A stretch of DNA of 64,000 nt from Shimwellia pseudoproteus (GCF_016415625.1 NZ_WBXP01000001.1:124001-188000), one strand, 5' to 3'. Counted from the first letter of the stretch, positions 12,769-23,629 are shown. The notes: generated from the sequence alone by a model not told the origin. Numbers and translations are program-made.

Positions 12769-14169
12769 ATGGCGAAGACATTATATGAAAAGTTGTTTGA
12801 TGCTCACATTGTCTACGAAGCGCCAAACGAAACCCCGCTGCTGTATATTGACCGTCATCTGGTCCATGAAGTGACCTCTCCCCAGGCGTTTGACGGGCTG
12901 CGCGCCCACGGCCGCCAGTTACGCCAGCCGGGGAAAACCTTCGCCACCATGGATCACAACGTCTCAACCCAGACCAAAGACATCAATGCCAGCGGTGAGA
13001 TGGCCCGCATCCAGATGCAGGAGCTTATCAAAAACTGCAATGAATTTGGCGTTGAACTGTACGATCTGAACCACAAATACCAGGGGATCGTCCATGTGAT
13101 GGGGCCGGAACAAGGGATCACCCTGCCGGGAATGACCATTGTTTGTGGGGACTCACATACCGCAACCCACGGGGCTTTCGGCGCCCTGGCCTTCGGTATC
13201 GGCACCTCGGAAGTTGAGCACGTGATGGCAACCCAGACCCTGAAACAGGGCCGGGCAAAAACCATGAAAATTGAGGTTACCGGCACCGCCGCGCCGGGGA
13301 TCACCGCCAAAGACATTGTCCTTGCGATCATCGGTAAAACCGGCAGCGCTGGCGGCACCGGTCACGTAGTGGAATTTTGCGGCCCGGCAATCCAGACCCT
13401 GAGCATGGAAGGCCGCATGACCCTGTGCAATATGGCCATCGAAATGGGCGCCAAAGCGGGCCTGGTTGCCCCGGACGCTACCACCTTTGCGTATGTCCAG
13501 GGCCGTCAACACGCCCCGAAAGGCGCAGACTTCGATGCCGCGGTGGCCTACTGGAACACCCTGAAAACCGACGATGGCGCGCAGTTTGATAGCGTTGTCA
13601 CCCTCAACGCCGCCGACATCGCGCCACAGGTCACCTGGGGTACCAACCCAGGCCAGGTGATCTCGGTGAACGACATGATTCCTGATCCGGCATCGTTCAG
13701 CGATCCGGTTGAGCGCGCCTCCGCAGAAAAAGCGCTGGCCTATATGGGCCTGAAGCCCGGTATCCCGCTGACTGACGTCGCCATCGATAAAGTCTTTATT
13801 GGCTCCTGCACCAACTCACGAATTGAAGATTTGCGTGCCGCCGCCGAAGTGGCAAAAGGCCGCAAAGTGGCGCCAGGCGTGCAGGCTATGGTCGTGCCGG
13901 GGTCCGGCCCGGTGAAAGCCCGGGCAGAAGCCGAAGGGCTGGACAAGATCTTTATTGATGCCGGTTTTGAATGGCGCCTGCCGGGTTGCTCCATGTGCCT
14001 GGCGATGAACAACGACCGTCTGAACCCGGGCGAACGCTGCGCATCAACCAGCAACCGTAACTTTGAAGGGCGCCAGGGCCGCGGCGGACGCACCCATCTG
14101 GTTAGCCCGGCCATGGCGGCAGCGGCAGCTGTTGCCGGTCATTTTGCTGATATCCGCTCGCTGAAATAA
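12769..14169 (+). CDS. leuC: 3-isopropylmalate dehydratase, large subunit
   Basis: Catalytic subunit of isopropylmalate isomerase, an aconitase-family [4Fe-4S] enzyme. At 466 residues it matches E. coli. The three cluster cysteines are seen in [11 protein letters not shown] and [12 protein letters not shown]; the N-terminal MDHNVSTQ and [12 protein letters not shown] motifs are also present. It starts 2 nt after leuB and works as a heterodimer with LeuD, encoded 10 nt downstream. Confidence 0.98.
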   Translation: MAKTLYEKLFDAHIVYEAPNETPLLYIDRHLVHEVTSPQAFDGLRAHGRQLRQPGKTFATMDHNVSTQTKDINASGEMARIQMQELIKNCNEFGVELYDLNHKYQGIVHVMGPEQGITLPGMTIVCGDSHTATHGAFGALAFGIGTSEVEHVMATQTLKQGRAKTMKIEVTGTAAPGITAKDIVLAIIGKTGSAGGTGHVVEFCGPAIQTLSMEGRMTLCNMAIEMGAKAGLVAPDATTFAYVQGRQHAPKGADFDAAVAYWNTLKTDDGAQFDSVVTLNAADIAPQVTWGTNPGQVISVNDMIPDPASFSDPVERASAEKALAYMGLKPGIPLTDVAIDKVFIGSCTNSRIEDLRAAAEVAKGRKVAPGVQAMVVPGSGPVKARAEAEGLDKIFIDAGFEWRLPGCSMCLAMNNDRLNPGERCASTSNRNFEGRQGRGGRTHLVSPAMAAAAAVAGHFADIRSLK

Positions 14170-14179
14170 GGGAAACACC

Positions 14180-14785
14180 ATGGCAGAAAAATTTATTCAA
14201 CATACCGGTCTGGTGGTTCCGCTGGATGCCGCAAACGTCGATACCGATGCGATAATCCCTAAGCAGTTCCTGCAGAAAGTGACCCGCACCGGGTTTGGTG
14301 CCCATCTGTTCAATGACTGGCGCTTCCTGGACGACAAAGGCCAACAGCCAAACCCGGAATTCGTGCTGAATTTTCCCGCATACCAGGGCGCCTCAATTCT
14401 GCTGGCCCGGGAAAACTTTGGCTGCGGCTCCTCCCGTGAGCACGCCCCCTGGGCGCTGACGGACTACGGCTTCAGGGTGGTTATCGCCCCCAGCTTTGCC
14501 GATATCTTCTACGGCAACGCCTTTAACAACCAGCTGCTGCCGGTGAAACTGAGCGAAGCCGATGTCGATACGCTGTTCAGTCTGGTGGCCTCCCAGCCGG
14601 GGATCCAGTTCACCGTGGATCTGCAGGCCATGGAGGTGCAGGCCGGGGATAAACGCTACCCCTTCGAGCTGGATGCCTTCCGCCGCCACTGCATGCTAAA
14701 CGGTCTGGACAGCATCGGCCTGACCCTGCAGCACGAAGATGCCATTTCAGCCTACGAGCAGAAACAACCGGCCTTTATGCAGTAA
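14180..14785 (+). CDS. leuD: 3-isopropylmalate dehydratase, small subunit
   Basis: Swivelling-domain subunit of isopropylmalate isomerase. The product is 201 residues, the usual length. The conserved [11 protein letters not shown] and the substrate-contacting [13 protein letters not shown] are present. It is the last gene of the leu operon and is followed by a strong hairpin terminator. Confidence 0.98.
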   Translation: MAEKFIQHTGLVVPLDAANVDTDAIIPKQFLQKVTRTGFGAHLFNDWRFLDDKGQQPNPEFVLNFPAYQGASILLARENFGCGSSREHAPWALTDYGFRVVIAPSFADIFYGNAFNNQLLPVKLSEADVDTLFSLVASQPGIQFTVDLQAMEVQAGDKRYPFELDAFRRHCMLNGLDSIGLTLQHEDAISAYEQKQPAFMQ

Positions 14786-14814
14786 CCGCGCGTTCATTAC
14801 GTCTGTGCATCATC

Positions 14815-14846
14815 AAAGAGGAATGCCCGCGGCATTCCTCTTTTTT
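14815..14846. terminator. Bidirectional terminator between leuD and setA
   Basis: A long stem (AAAGAGGAATGCC / GGCATTCCTCTTT, loop CGC) is followed by T residues on the plus strand and flanked by A residues that give a U-tract on the minus strand. It can end both leuABCD and the convergent sgrS-setA transcript. Confidence 0.88.
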
Positions 14847-14852
14847 ATGGTG

Positions 14853-16055
14853 TTATTCCACTGCCGTTTCCCGCAGCGTGACATCCTGCACCCGGAAGGT
14901 AAACAACAGCGCCACCAGCGCAATACCGACCATGGCGGGGTATACCGCACTGTGGCCCATCCGTTCCGCCAGAGAGCCCTGAATCAACCCGGCCAGAATC
15001 ACCCCCATTGAGATACTGTTGGTAAACAATGTGGTGGCGGCACCGGCACGGCCCGGCATCAGATCCTGGAACCACAGCATCCCGATCCCGGCAATAATGC
15101 CGATAAAGATCGCATTAAACAGCTGTAGCCCCAGTAATGCCTCCCGGCTGTGAAAAAAGATAAGCCCGAGATAAAACAGGATCCCCATCGCTGTTGCCAC
15201 CAGCATCATCGGCCGCTTACCGAACCGTTTGACACAAAACCCGGCAAGGATCATCGCCGGGATCTCCAGACCGGCAGCGGTGCCCATCAGTACCCCGGCA
15301 AGGGATTCCGGCAGCCCGAGGTCACTGCTCACCCACAGCGGCATATCAATGATATACATGGTGTTACAAGTCCACATCAGCATCGAGGCCAGAAACAGAC
15401 GGCGGACATTTTTATTACCCCAGAGCCCGGCAGAAATCCCCCCCTGGGGTGCCTGCTCCTGCGCCCGGTGCACCGTGGGCAGCGCAAAATAGATAATCCC
15501 CAGGCTTATCACAAAAATTCCCGCCGCCATTAAAAACATGGTGGTAAAACCGTAATTCAGCGCCAGCATAAATGACAGCGGTGGGCCGATAACCCAGGCA
15601 AGGGAGAGCTGAGCACGCATTATCGAGCTGAACATCACCACTTCCCGGGCAGAGCTATCGGCATACTCCCGGGCGAGGGCAAAGATCTGCGGCATGGCGG
15701 TATTGGCAATGGCGGCCAGCAGCACCCCAAGGGTGATCAGCGTGGTGTAGTGGCGGTTATAAGCGAACAACACACAGTTTGCTACTGCCATCAGGCAGCA
15801 GAAAATAATCAATTTGCGCCGATCGCCCCGGCTATCCGAGCGCTGGGCCAGCACAAAACTCACCGCGATACCGACAATGGCATTGACGGTATAAAACATA
15901 CCAACCAGAAATGGCGGGGCCCCAACCTCCCGGGATAAAAACAGGCTCAGGGTCGGGGCCTGCAGCGCACCGGCAACGCCGACCATAAAGGCAACGGCCA
16001 TAAACGCCATATATACCCAGTTCAGGCGACGGCTGGTTGTCAAAAACCACAGCAT
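14853..16055 (-). CDS. setA: Sugar efflux transporter A
   Basis: Major facilitator that exports sugars and analogues; in E. coli it lies downstream of sgrS and helps relieve glucose-phosphate stress. The 400-residue product has 12 predicted membrane segments. Near-identical blocks to SetA include GVAGALQAPTLSLFLSREVG, MWTCNTMYIIDMPLW and MLWFQDLMPGRAGAATTLFT. It is on the minus strand downstream of the SgrS terminator, consistent with partial read-through co-transcription from the sgrS promoter. Confidence 0.95.
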   Translation of the reverse strand: MLWFLTTSRRLNWVYMAFMAVAFMVGVAGALQAPTLSLFLSREVGAPPFLVGMFYTVNAIVGIAVSFVLAQRSDSRGDRRKLIIFCCLMAVANCVLFAYNRHYTTLITLGVLLAAIANTAMPQIFALAREYADSSAREVVMFSSIMRAQLSLAWVIGPPLSFMLALNYGFTTMFLMAAGIFVISLGIIYFALPTVHRAQEQAPQGGISAGLWGNKNVRRLFLASMLMWTCNTMYIIDMPLWVSSDLGLPESLAGVLMGTAAGLEIPAMILAGFCVKRFGKRPMMLVATAMGILFYLGLIFFHSREALLGLQLFNAIFIGIIAGIGMLWFQDLMPGRAGAATTLFTNSISMGVILAGLIQGSLAERMGHSAVYPAMVGIALVALLFTFRVQDVTLRETAVE

Positions 16056-16101
16056 AATTATTCCCTGTATTCAACGCGGTAAATTGCGCAAATCATAAAC
16101 G

Positions 16102-16390
16102 AAAAAAGCCAGCAGTAAATCACTGCTGGCCGGTGATATTCACCAATACTCAGTCACACATGATGCCCATCCAGGTCAGGAGGAGACCCGTCAGGGCAGG
16201 CGGAAGTCCCGCAAGGTAAATCAGGAGAGCTGTTCAGCTCCCATTGCATCAGGTCATCAAGCATCTGCAACCGTTGCAGAACACTCAGGCGGGCCAGCCA
16301 TGAGCAGTTAACGGCCTGTGTTGCCACAAAATAGTGTTGCCAGAACGCCATCGCAGCTGATTTCATTTTCGGCACCTCCGCGCTTTCATC
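16102..16390 (-). ncRNA. sgrS: Glucose-phosphate stress small RNA SgrS
   Basis: Dual-function Hfq-dependent RNA that represses ptsG and other sugar-transport mRNAs. The 3' part is almost unchanged from E. coli: the base-pairing seed GTGTGACTGAGTATTGGTG (16159-16141), a short hairpin, and a terminator stem GCCAGCAGT / ACTGCTGGC followed by six T. The 5' end is placed at GATGAAAGCG (16390) by analogy with the E. coli start GATGAAGCA; TACTTA just upstream is a plausible -10. The RNA would be about 289 nt against 227 in E. coli, the excess lying in the SgrT coding part. It is divergent from sgrR, its activator. Confidence 0.92.
16154..16366 (-). CDS. sgrT: SgrT, glucose uptake inhibitor peptide encoded in SgrS
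   Basis: SgrT blocks the PtsG glucose transporter at the protein level. The N-terminal 43 residues (FWQHYF ... LSVLQRLQMLDDLMQWE) align clearly with E. coli SgrT (43 aa; QHYF, LSVPQRLTMLEGLMQW). I choose the ATG at 16366 because GGAGG lies 8 nt upstream; an alternative is the internal ATG five codons later (MAFWQHYF). From 16366 the peptide is 70 residues: a C-terminal extension rich in Pro, Asp and Cys follows the conserved core and ends inside the SgrS seed. Confidence 0.85.
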   Translation of the reverse strand: MKSAAMAFWQHYFVATQAVNCSWLARLSVLQRLQMLDDLMQWELNSSPDLPCGTSACPDGSPPDLDGHHV

Positions 16391-16457
16391 ACGGATAAGT
16401 ATTCACGTAATATAGGAAGAATAAAATTGATGAGTTTCTACCGGGAGTTCCTCTTTT

Positions 16458-18128
16458 ATGGCCTCCAGCCGCCTGCAACAGCAATTTATCCGTCTCTGGC
16501 AGTGTTGTGACGGCCAGAACCAACAGATAACCCTGAACGAACTGGCGGGGCTGCTCAACTGCTCGCGCCGCCATATGCGCACCCTGCTCAACAGCATGCA
16601 GGAGAAAGGCTGGCTGACATGGCAGGCAGAAGCAGGCCGCGGCAAGCGCTCTGAGCTGGCATTTATCTACACCGGGCTCACCCTGCAACAGCAGCGGGCT
16701 GAAGATCTTCTTGAGCAAGATCGTATTGATCAGTTAGTACAGATAGTCGGGGATAAAGCCGCGGTACGCCAGATGTTGCTGTCGCACCTCGGCCGCAGCT
16801 TTCACCAGGGCCGCCATATTCTGCGGGTGCTCTACTACCGCCCGTTACTCAATTTACTGCCCGGTTCCGCCCTGCGCCGCTCAGAAACCCACATTGCCCG
16901 GCAAATTTTTAATGGTCTGACCCGGATAAATGAGGAAAACGGGGAACTGGAAGCGGATATTGCCCACCACTGGCAGCAGATTTCCCCGCTCCACTGGCGC
17001 TTTTACCTGCGCCCGGGGATCCGCTTTCACCACGGCCGGGAGCTGGAGATGGAAGACGTGATCAGCGCGCTACAGCGCATCACGGCCCTGCCGCTGTATG
17101 CCCATATCAGCGGTATTGCTTCCCCCACGCCCTGGACGCTGGATATCACCCTCAGCCAGCCGGATCGCTGGCTGCCCTGGCTTATCGCCAACACCAGCGC
17201 CATGATCCTGCCCCGGGAATGGCCCTCTATGGGCGATTTTGCCAGCCATCCCCGCGGTACCGGCCCCTATTCGGTGGTGCGCAATAACCGTAACCAGCTA
17301 CAGATCCACGCATTTGATGATTATTTTGGCTTCCGGGCGCTGATCGACGAAGTAAACTTCTGGGTACTGCCGGATATCAATGACGATCAGATCTGCGGTG
17401 TGCAGCTGCAATCCACCAGCAGCCCCTCCCGGGATAACGAAAAGTCCTTTGAAAGCCGCCTTGAAGAAGGCTGCTACTACTTGCTGTTTGATCAACGATC
17501 CCGCTACGCCCCGCGCCAGGATCTGCGCCAGTGGATCAGCCAGATCCTCTCACCGGTGGATTTGATAGGCCAGGCGGAACCGCACTATCAACGCTACTGG
17601 TTCCCGGCCTGGGGGCTGTTACCGCGCTGGCATCATGCCCCGCAACCCAGCCGCTGCGAGAAGCCCGCCGGGCTGGAGTCCCTGACCATTACCTACTACC
17701 GGGAGCATTCGGAACACCAACTACTTGCCCGGATGATGGCGCGCTTGCTGGCCGCACAGGGGGTGACCCTGACAATCCAGGAGATCGACTACGCCGACTG
17801 GCATCAGGGCGAGGTGGTGAGCGATCTGTGGCTCAATAGCGCCAACTTTACCCTGCCGCTGGAATTTTCCCTGTTTGCTCACCTGTTTGAGATACCGCTA
17901 TTACAACGCTGCATCCCGCGCGACTGGCAAGAGGACGCCAGGCGCTGGCGGGCGGGTGAGCTGGATCTGCCCAGCTGGTGCCAGCAGTTACTGGCAGAAC
18001 AGCATATGGTGCCGCTGATCCACCACTGGCTCACCATTGAAGGGCAACGCAGTATGCGCGGCGTGCGGATGAACACCCTCGGCTGGTTCGATTTTAAAGC
18101 GGCCTGGTTCGCCCCGCCGGAGCCGTAA
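16458..18128 (+). CDS. sgrR: HTH-type transcriptional activator SgrR
   Basis: SgrR activates sgrS during accumulation of phosphorylated sugars. The 556-residue product (E. coli 551) has an N-terminal winged-helix domain ([22 protein letters not shown]) and a large C-terminal domain of the extracellular solute-binding family 5 type, thought to sense a small molecule. It closes with [20 protein letters not shown], as in E. coli. It is divergent from sgrS with 67 nt between them, which must contain both promoters. Confidence 0.95.
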   Translation: MASSRLQQQFIRLWQCCDGQNQQITLNELAGLLNCSRRHMRTLLNSMQEKGWLTWQAEAGRGKRSELAFIYTGLTLQQQRAEDLLEQDRIDQLVQIVGDKAAVRQMLLSHLGRSFHQGRHILRVLYYRPLLNLLPGSALRRSETHIARQIFNGLTRINEENGELEADIAHHWQQISPLHWRFYLRPGIRFHHGRELEMEDVISALQRITALPLYAHISGIASPTPWTLDITLSQPDRWLPWLIANTSAMILPREWPSMGDFASHPRGTGPYSVVRNNRNQLQIHAFDDYFGFRALIDEVNFWVLPDINDDQICGVQLQSTSSPSRDNEKSFESRLEEGCYYLLFDQRSRYAPRQDLRQWISQILSPVDLIGQAEPHYQRYWFPAWGLLPRWHHAPQPSRCEKPAGLESLTITYYREHSEHQLLARMMARLLAAQGVTLTIQEIDYADWHQGEVVSDLWLNSANFTLPLEFSLFAHLFEIPLLQRCIPRDWQEDARRWRAGELDLPSWCQQLLAEQHMVPLIHHWLTIEGQRSMRGVRMNTLGWFDFKAAWFAPPEP

Positions 18129-18170
18129 ATCTTTCGCAAAAGGTGCGCAATCATTACAATGTAAACCGTT

Positions 18171-18256
18171 CTCAACGGGGTGCCACGGCCACCGCCGCTG
18201 CGCTGAGATAATACCCGTCGAACCTGCTCCGGATAACGCCGGCGAAGGGATTTGAG
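18171..18256 (+). promoter_or_regulatory. TPP riboswitch (THI element) of thiBPQ
   Basis: The thi-box core is readable: ACGGGGTGCC, then CTGAGATAATACCCG and GAACCTG, then CCGGATAACGCCGGCGAAGGGA. The closing stem pairs CTCAA (18171-18175) with TTGAG (18252-18256). It ends 49 nt before the thiB start, so ligand binding probably controls translation and/or early transcription of the thiamine transporter. Confidence 0.95.
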
Positions 18257-18305
18257 GCTCCCGCCCAGGCTCTTCGCCGCCTTACAGCCCACAAAGGAAA
18301 GCAAC

Positions 18306-19289
18306 GTGCTGAAACGACTTCTCCCGGTATTGATACTGCTCACCGCCCCGGCAATGGCTAAGCCGCTGCTCACGGTCTATACCTACGACTCTTTTGCCGC
18401 AGAATGGGGCCCTGGCCCGGCGGTAAAAAAAGCGTTTGAGGCCCAGTGCGGCTGCACACTGAAGTTTGTCGCCCTCGAAGACGGGGTCTCTTTGCTTAAT
18501 CGCCTGCGTATGGAGGGGAAAAACAGCAAAGCAGACGTGGTGCTCGGGCTGGATAACAACCTGCTGGCGGCCGCCACCCAAACCGGCCTGTTCGCGCCAT
18601 CCGGGGTGAAAACCGACGGGCTCACCCTGCCGGGTGGCTGGAAAAACACCACCTTTGTGCCCTACGACTACGGTTATTTCGCGTTTGTTTATGACCAGAA
18701 CAAGCTGAAAAACCCGCCGAAAAGCCTCCATGAGCTGGTCGAAAGCCCGGAAAAATGGTGGGTAATTTATCAGGACCCGCGCACCAGTACTCCGGGGCTG
18801 GGCCTGCTGCTGTGGATGCAAAAAGTCTATGGCGATCAGGCCCCGGACGCCTGGCAGAAACTGGCCCGCAAAACCGTCACCGTGACCAAAGGCTGGAGTG
18901 AAGCCTATGGCCTGTTCCTGAAAGGCGAAAGCGACCTGGTACTCAGCTACACCACCTCCCCGGCTTACCATCAGATTGCCGAGCATAAAACCCAGTATGC
19001 GGCGGCGGGGTTTAGTGAGGGGCACTACCTGCAAGTTGAAGTCGCCGGCCGCCTGGCCGCCAGCCAGCAACCGGCGCTGGCGGAAAAATTTATGCAGTTT
19101 ATCGTGTCCGCCGATTTCCAGAACACCATCCCCACCGGCAACTGGATGTACCCGGTTACCCCGGTGGCGTTACCGGCGGGCTTTGACACCCTGGTGAAAC
19201 CGGCCGCAACCCTCGAATATTCCCCGGCAGACGTTGCCCGGCAGCGCACCGCCTGGATAAGTGCATGGCAACGCGCCGTCAGCCGCTGA
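18306..19289 (+). CDS. thiB: Thiamine-binding periplasmic protein
   Basis: Substrate-binding component of the ThiBPQ ABC importer for thiamine, TMP and TPP. The start is GTG at 18306, preceded by AAAGGAAA; it gives 327 residues exactly as in E. coli, with signal peptide MLKRLLPVLILLTAPAMA. A longer frame from 18252 overlaps the riboswitch and is rejected. Mature-protein matches include KPLLTVYTYDSFAAEWGPGP, YQDPRTSTPGLGLLLWMQ and VTKGWSEAYGLFLKGESDLV. It overlaps thiP by 25 nt. Confidence 0.97.
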   Translation: MLKRLLPVLILLTAPAMAKPLLTVYTYDSFAAEWGPGPAVKKAFEAQCGCTLKFVALEDGVSLLNRLRMEGKNSKADVVLGLDNNLLAAATQTGLFAPSGVKTDGLTLPGGWKNTTFVPYDYGYFAFVYDQNKLKNPPKSLHELVESPEKWWVIYQDPRTSTPGLGLLLWMQKVYGDQAPDAWQKLARKTVTVTKGWSEAYGLFLKGESDLVLSYTTSPAYHQIAEHKTQYAAAGFSEGHYLQVEVAGRLAASQQPALAEKFMQFIVSADFQNTIPTGNWMYPVTPVALPAGFDTLVKPAATLEYSPADVARQRTAWISAWQRAVSR

Positions 19290-20902
19290 TGCGCGCCGTT
19301 ATCCCCCCCGGCTGGCTGATCCCCGGCCTGCTGGCGGCGGGGGGAGTAGCCGGTGTCGCGCTGGCCGCCTTCACCACCCTGTGGCTGAGTGCTGCGGGCA
19401 ATGGCGGGGGCCTCCAGGCCCGGGAAATCTTGCAGGACAGCTACCTGTGGCATGTGGTGCGCTTCTCATTCTGGCAGGCCTTCTTGTCCACCCTGTTTGC
19501 CGTGCTGCCCGCCATCCCGCTGGCCAGATCCCTGAGCCGCCGCCATTTTGCCGGCCGTACCCTGCTGCTGCGGCTGTGTGCCATGACCCTGGTGCTGCCG
19601 GTGCTGGTGGCGATATTCGGGCTGTTGACGGTGTATGGCCGTGAAGGCTGGCTGGCCGCACTATGCCGCCTGCTGGGGCTGGAGTGGCAGTTTTCCCCTT
19701 ATGGCCTTGGGGGGATCTTGCTGGCCCACGTTTTCTTTAACTTGCCGATGGCAACCCGCTTATTGTTACAGGCCCTGGAGCAGATCCCGCGCGAGCAGCG
19801 CCAGCTGGCCGCACAGCTGGGTATGACCAACGGCTATCTCTTCCGCCTGGTGGAGTGGCCCTGGCTACGTCGCCAGATCCTGCCGGTGGCCGCCCTGATC
19901 TTTATGCTGTGCTTCGCCAGCTTCGCAACGGTGCTCGCCCTGGGCGGTGGCCCCCAGGCCACCACCATTGAGCTGGCTATCTACCAGGCACTGAGTTTTG
20001 ATTATGATCCCGGTAAAGCGGCGCTGCTGGCGCTGATCCAGATGAGCTGCTGCCTGGGGCTGATGTTGCTCAGCCAGCGTTTCAGCCCGTCACTGCCGGC
20101 GGGCACCACCCGGCAGCCGGACTGGCACAATCCCGAGGACAGCTGGCTCAGCCGCTGTGCTGATACGCTGCTTATCGGCACTTTTCTGTTACTGCTGGTG
20201 CCGCCGCTGCTGGCGGTTATCGTCGATGGCCTGAACCGCGATATCCTGCTGGTACTGCGGGCGCCGGCACTGTGGCAGGCGCTGGGAACCTCGTTACGTA
20301 TCGCCCTCGGGGCGGGGATACTCTGTGTTGTGCTGACCATGATGTTGCTGTGGAGTAGCCGGGAATTACGCCTGCGCCAGCGCCTGCTGGCCGGGCAATG
20401 CCTTGAACTTTCCGGGACAGTAATCCTCGCGATGCCGGGTATCGTGCTGGCAACGGGCTTTTTTCTGCTGTTCAGCCAGACCAGCGGCCTGCCCGGGCAC
20501 CCGGACGGTATCGTTATTTTTACAAATGCCCTGATGGCCATCCCCTATGCCATGAAAGTCCTCGATAATCCAATGCGCGATGTGGCCGGGCGCTACTCAC
20601 GGCTGTGCCAGTCGCTGGGTATCAGCGGCTACCGGCGGCTGTACTGGATAGAGCTGCGGGCGCTCTCCCGGCCACTGGCCCAGGCGCTGGCGTTTGCCTG
20701 CGTACTGTCGATGGGTGACTTCGGGGTGGTCGCCTTGTTCGGCAGTGATGACTTCCGCACCCTGCCGTTCTGGCTGTATCAGCAAATGGGGGCCTATCGC
20801 GGCCAGCAGGGGGCGGTTACCGCGCTTATCCTGTTACTGCTGTGCTTTATGTTATTTAGCCTGATTGAACGACTCCCGGAGCGCCATGCTAACCCTGAAT
20901 GA
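19265..20902 (+). CDS. thiP: Thiamine ABC transporter, permease
   Basis: Membrane component of ThiBPQ. The 545-residue protein (E. coli 536) is a duplicated permease of about 12 helices with two EAA-type loops ([15 protein letters not shown] in the first half and [20 protein letters not shown] in the second) that dock on ThiQ. The start MATRRQP equals E. coli and lies inside the end of thiB. It overlaps thiQ by 17 nt. Confidence 0.97.
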   Translation: MATRRQPLMRAVIPPGWLIPGLLAAGGVAGVALAAFTTLWLSAAGNGGGLQAREILQDSYLWHVVRFSFWQAFLSTLFAVLPAIPLARSLSRRHFAGRTLLLRLCAMTLVLPVLVAIFGLLTVYGREGWLAALCRLLGLEWQFSPYGLGGILLAHVFFNLPMATRLLLQALEQIPREQRQLAAQLGMTNGYLFRLVEWPWLRRQILPVAALIFMLCFASFATVLALGGGPQATTIELAIYQALSFDYDPGKAALLALIQMSCCLGLMLLSQRFSPSLPAGTTRQPDWHNPEDSWLSRCADTLLIGTFLLLLVPPLLAVIVDGLNRDILLVLRAPALWQALGTSLRIALGAGILCVVLTMMLLWSSRELRLRQRLLAGQCLELSGTVILAMPGIVLATGFFLLFSQTSGLPGHPDGIVIFTNALMAIPYAMKVLDNPMRDVAGRYSRLCQSLGISGYRRLYWIELRALSRPLAQALAFACVLSMGDFGVVALFGSDDFRTLPFWLYQQMGAYRGQQGAVTALILLLLCFMLFSLIERLPERHANPE

Positions 20903-21590
20903 TGCCACCTGGCTGTATCGCCACCTGCCAATGCGCTTTAGCCTTAAGGTCGCCGCCGGCGAACGCGTGGCGATTCTTGGCCCCAGCGGGGCCGGGAAGA
21001 GCACGCTGCTGAGCCTGATCGCCGGTTTTCTGCCCCCCACCCACGGCCAGATCCTGCTTAACGGCGCCGACCATACCGCCACCCCGCCCGCCCGGCGGCC
21101 AGTGTCGATGTTGTTCCAGGAAAATAATCTGTTCAGCCACCTCACCATCGCCCAAAACATCGGCCTCGGGCTGGACCCTGGCCTGCGTCTGACCCCGGCC
21201 CAGCGGGAACAGTTACAGCATATCGCCGGTGTGATGGGCATCGGTGACTTGCTGGACCGCAAACCGGATCAGTTATCCGGCGGCCAGCGCCAGCGGGCAG
21301 CATTAGCCCGTTGCCTGATCCGCCAGCAGCCGATCCTGTTGCTGGATGAGCCATTCTCAGCCCTGGATCCGGCACTACGCCAGGAGATACTCGGCCTGCT
21401 GGATGACGTGTGCCGCAGCCGCCAGCTCACCCTGTTAATGGTCTCTCACAGTCTGGAGGATGCGTTGCGTATCGCCCCGCGCAGTATCGTGGTGGGGGAA
21501 GGCCGGATAATCTGGAGTGGGGATACCGCGGCACTGCTGCGCGGCGAAAGCAGTGCCGCCCGGTTATTGGGGATTCAAACTTCAGTGTAA
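20886..21590 (+). CDS. thiQ: Thiamine ABC transporter, ATPase
   Basis: ATP-hydrolysing subunit of ThiBPQ. Walker [10 protein letters not shown], signature LSGGQRQR, Walker B ILLLDEP and the switch His in [10 protein letters not shown] are all present. The start [20 protein letters not shown] at 20886 matches the E. coli N terminus and gives 234 residues; an in-frame ATG at 20865 would lengthen it by seven residues. Its 3' end overlaps the convergent yabI by 16 nt. Confidence 0.97.
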   Translation: MLTLNDATWLYRHLPMRFSLKVAAGERVAILGPSGAGKSTLLSLIAGFLPPTHGQILLNGADHTATPPARRPVSMLFQENNLFSHLTIAQNIGLGLDPGLRLTPAQREQLQHIAGVMGIGDLLDRKPDQLSGGQRQRAALARCLIRQQPILLLDEPFSALDPALRQEILGLLDDVCRSRQLTLLMVSHSLEDALRIAPRSIVVGEGRIIWSGDTAALLRGESSAARLLGIQTSV

Positions 21591-22354
21591 ATACCCAGCA
21601 CCTTGCCGAGGATTTTCAGATACACCGGCATCAGGGGGTGCTGCACCATGATAACCACCCCGGCCAGCGCCCCGGCAGACACCGCGGGCGCCAGCCAGTT
21701 AAGCCATGCCCGGGGCAGGCGCTTCAGGGTTTTGCCGCCACCAATGGGCATACTGCGCCACCAGCGCCAGCACAGCCACCCGGCCAGCCACAACAACAGC
21801 GCCAGACCCAGTAATTGCCACTTAAAGGCCGCACTTTGCAGCGCCGCCGGAATATCAATGGCCGCCCCGGCAAGGATCCCAGGCAAGAAGTAAATCGGCG
21901 GCCATAACACGCAGCCGAGAATATTGGGGGCGATAAATTTACGCACCGGCAGGCCCAGCATCCCGGCCACCATCGGCACCAGCGGACGCGTCGGCCCGAT
22001 AAATCGCCCGGCCAGAATCGTCAGCATACTGTGCTGATGCAGGGCCAGTTTGGTCTTATCGAGCATGGTTTTGTGTTTTTTCAGAAAGCGCCAGCGATGC
22101 AGGGGCCTTTTAAACCGCCAGCCCAGCCACAGCGAGATCCAGTCCGCGAGAAAGCAGCCAGTCATGGCCACCAGCCAGGACTGGTAAAAACTCACCTGCC
22201 CGCTGCCAATCAGCGCCCCCAGCCCCGCCATCGCCAGGGTGCCGGGCATCAACAGCCCCACTAATGCCAGCGATTCGGTAAATGCCACCAGCCAGATGGC
22301 AAACAGCGCCCAGCTGGCTGAATGGCTGATAAACTGCTCAAATAATGTTTCCAT
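21575..22354 (-). CDS. yabI: DedA-family inner membrane protein YabI
   Basis: Member of the DedA/VTT membrane protein family, implicated in membrane lipid and proton-motive-force homeostasis; the precise activity of YabI is not established to my knowledge. The 259 residues include the conserved [11 protein letters not shown]-type block ([19 protein letters not shown]) and several hydrophobic segments. It is convergent with thiQ and sits between thiQ and araC as in E. coli. Confidence 0.93.
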   Translation of the reverse strand: METLFEQFISHSASWALFAIWLVAFTESLALVGLLMPGTLAMAGLGALIGSGQVSFYQSWLVAMTGCFLADWISLWLGWRFKRPLHRWRFLKKHKTMLDKTKLALHQHSMLTILAGRFIGPTRPLVPMVAGMLGLPVRKFIAPNILGCVLWPPIYFLPGILAGAAIDIPAALQSAAFKWQLLGLALLLWLAGWLCWRWWRSMPIGGGKTLKRLPRAWLNWLAPAVSAGALAGVVIMVQHPLMPVYLKILGKVLGIYTEV

Positions 22355-22477
22355 ATATCGCCCAGGAAATATACTAATGGCCGATTGTCACGGGGCGGCC
22401 CGGCAGCGTCAAGACAGGCGGCGGGAGATATACAAAACTCTACATCCCGGCCCGCCCACTGACGGGCGGCCCCGGTA

Positions 22478-23335
22478 TTAACGCGCCACCATTTCACACC
22501 CGGCCCGGAACTCACTGGGACTGGCGCCGGTACATTTTTTAAATACCCGGGAAAAGTAGAGCTGATCCTCAAAGCCGACATTACGCCCCACACTGGCGAT
22601 CGGCATCCGGGTGGTGCTGAGCAGAAGCTTAGCCTGGCTGATGCGCTGATCCTCGCGCCAGTTCAGCACGCTGACCCCTAATTGCTGGCGGAACAGATGC
22701 GATAACCGGCTGGGGGAGAGACAGACATGCTGGGCAACACTGGCAATATCAAACTGGCTGTCTGCCAAATGGTCGCTGATGTACTGGCAGGCATCCCGCA
22801 CCCGGTTATCCAGCGGCGGATTCAGTGATTCACTCAGCACTTCCATGCGCCGCAGCAACAACTGCTCCAGCAGGTTAATTGCCAGCAGTTCCGCATAACG
22901 CCCGCCGCTCTGGGCCGCGTCAATCACCTGCTGGAACAACGCCGAAAACGCGGCCTGGTGCTCCTCATCTGGCCGGTAGATCCCGGTCTGGGCAAACAGC
23001 AGCGGCCAGTTAAGCCACTCCATCCAGTAGGCCCGGGGGCGGAAATAGATCCACTGGTGATACCAGCAGGGGCTCTCCCGGTGGCGACCATAATGGTGGA
23101 TCTCCCCCGGAGGAAATAACAAAATATCGCCGGGTTTACAGATATACCGGTGGCCCTGGTTATCCACCACCCCTTCACCGCGCACTGTCAGATTGAGGAT
23201 AAACCCTTTCATCCCCAGGGGACGGTCAATAAAAAAATCCAGCGGGCCATGGGCCTCGATAGGCGTCAACCCGGCCACCAGATGGGCATTAAACGAGTAA
23301 CCGGGTAACAGGGGATCGTTTTGTGGTTCAGACAT
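22478..23335 (-). CDS. araC: Arabinose operon regulator AraC
   Basis: Arabinose-responsive activator/repressor of araBAD and its own gene. From the ATG at 23335 ([20 protein letters not shown]) it has 285 residues (E. coli 292). The N-terminal arm and cupin dimerisation/sugar-binding domain ([17 protein letters not shown]) are followed by two helix-turn-helix units ([20 protein letters not shown] and [20 protein letters not shown]). An upstream in-frame start at 23491 would run through the O2 operator and is rejected. The C terminus is slightly shorter than in E. coli. Confidence 0.97.
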   Translation of the reverse strand: MSEPQNDPLLPGYSFNAHLVAGLTPIEAHGPLDFFIDRPLGMKGFILNLTVRGEGVVDNQGHRYICKPGDILLFPPGEIHHYGRHRESPCWYHQWIYFRPRAYWMEWLNWPLLFAQTGIYRPDEEHQAAFSALFQQVIDAAQSGGRYAELLAINLLEQLLLRRMEVLSESLNPPLDNRVRDACQYISDHLADSQFDIASVAQHVCLSPSRLSHLFRQQLGVSVLNWREDQRISQAKLLLSTTRMPIASVGRNVGFEDQLYFSRVFKKCTGASPSEFRAGCEMVAR

Positions 23336-23364
23336 ATGACGCGCACTCCTCGGCAGCTCAACAC

Positions 23365-23629
23365 AGAAACCGTTTGTCCATATTGACGGTTTATTTTTCT
23401 CTTCACCCCTGTTTCCGGGCCACCGCCAGCAGAATAACCTTGCTGGCCGCACAACATCAGAATCCAGGCGATGCTTCCCCATCCGAAGCAATAACAGAAG
23501 TGTCTATAACTGTGGCAGATATGTCCACATTGAATATTTGCGGGGCGTCACAATTATCATCCTGACAGCAATATAATCCATAAGATCAGCCTTTGCAGCC
23601 TGACGACTTTTCGCCACCGACTCTACTGT
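23365..23629. promoter_or_regulatory. araC-araBAD control region: O2, O1, CRP, I1-I2, PBAD
   Basis: The whole E. coli architecture is readable. O2 (about 23365-23390, GAAACCGTTTGTCCATATTG) lies in the araC leader. O1 is around 23497-23530. A CRP-like site TTTG...GTCACA lies at about 23537-23552. AraC half-sites I1 (23566-23582) and I2 (23587-23603) are 4 bp apart, with I2 overlapping the PBAD -35 CTGACG (23600-23605). The -10 is TACTGT (23624-23629), 18-nt spacer. This supports AraC-mediated looping repression and arabinose/cAMP-CRP activation. Confidence 0.9.
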
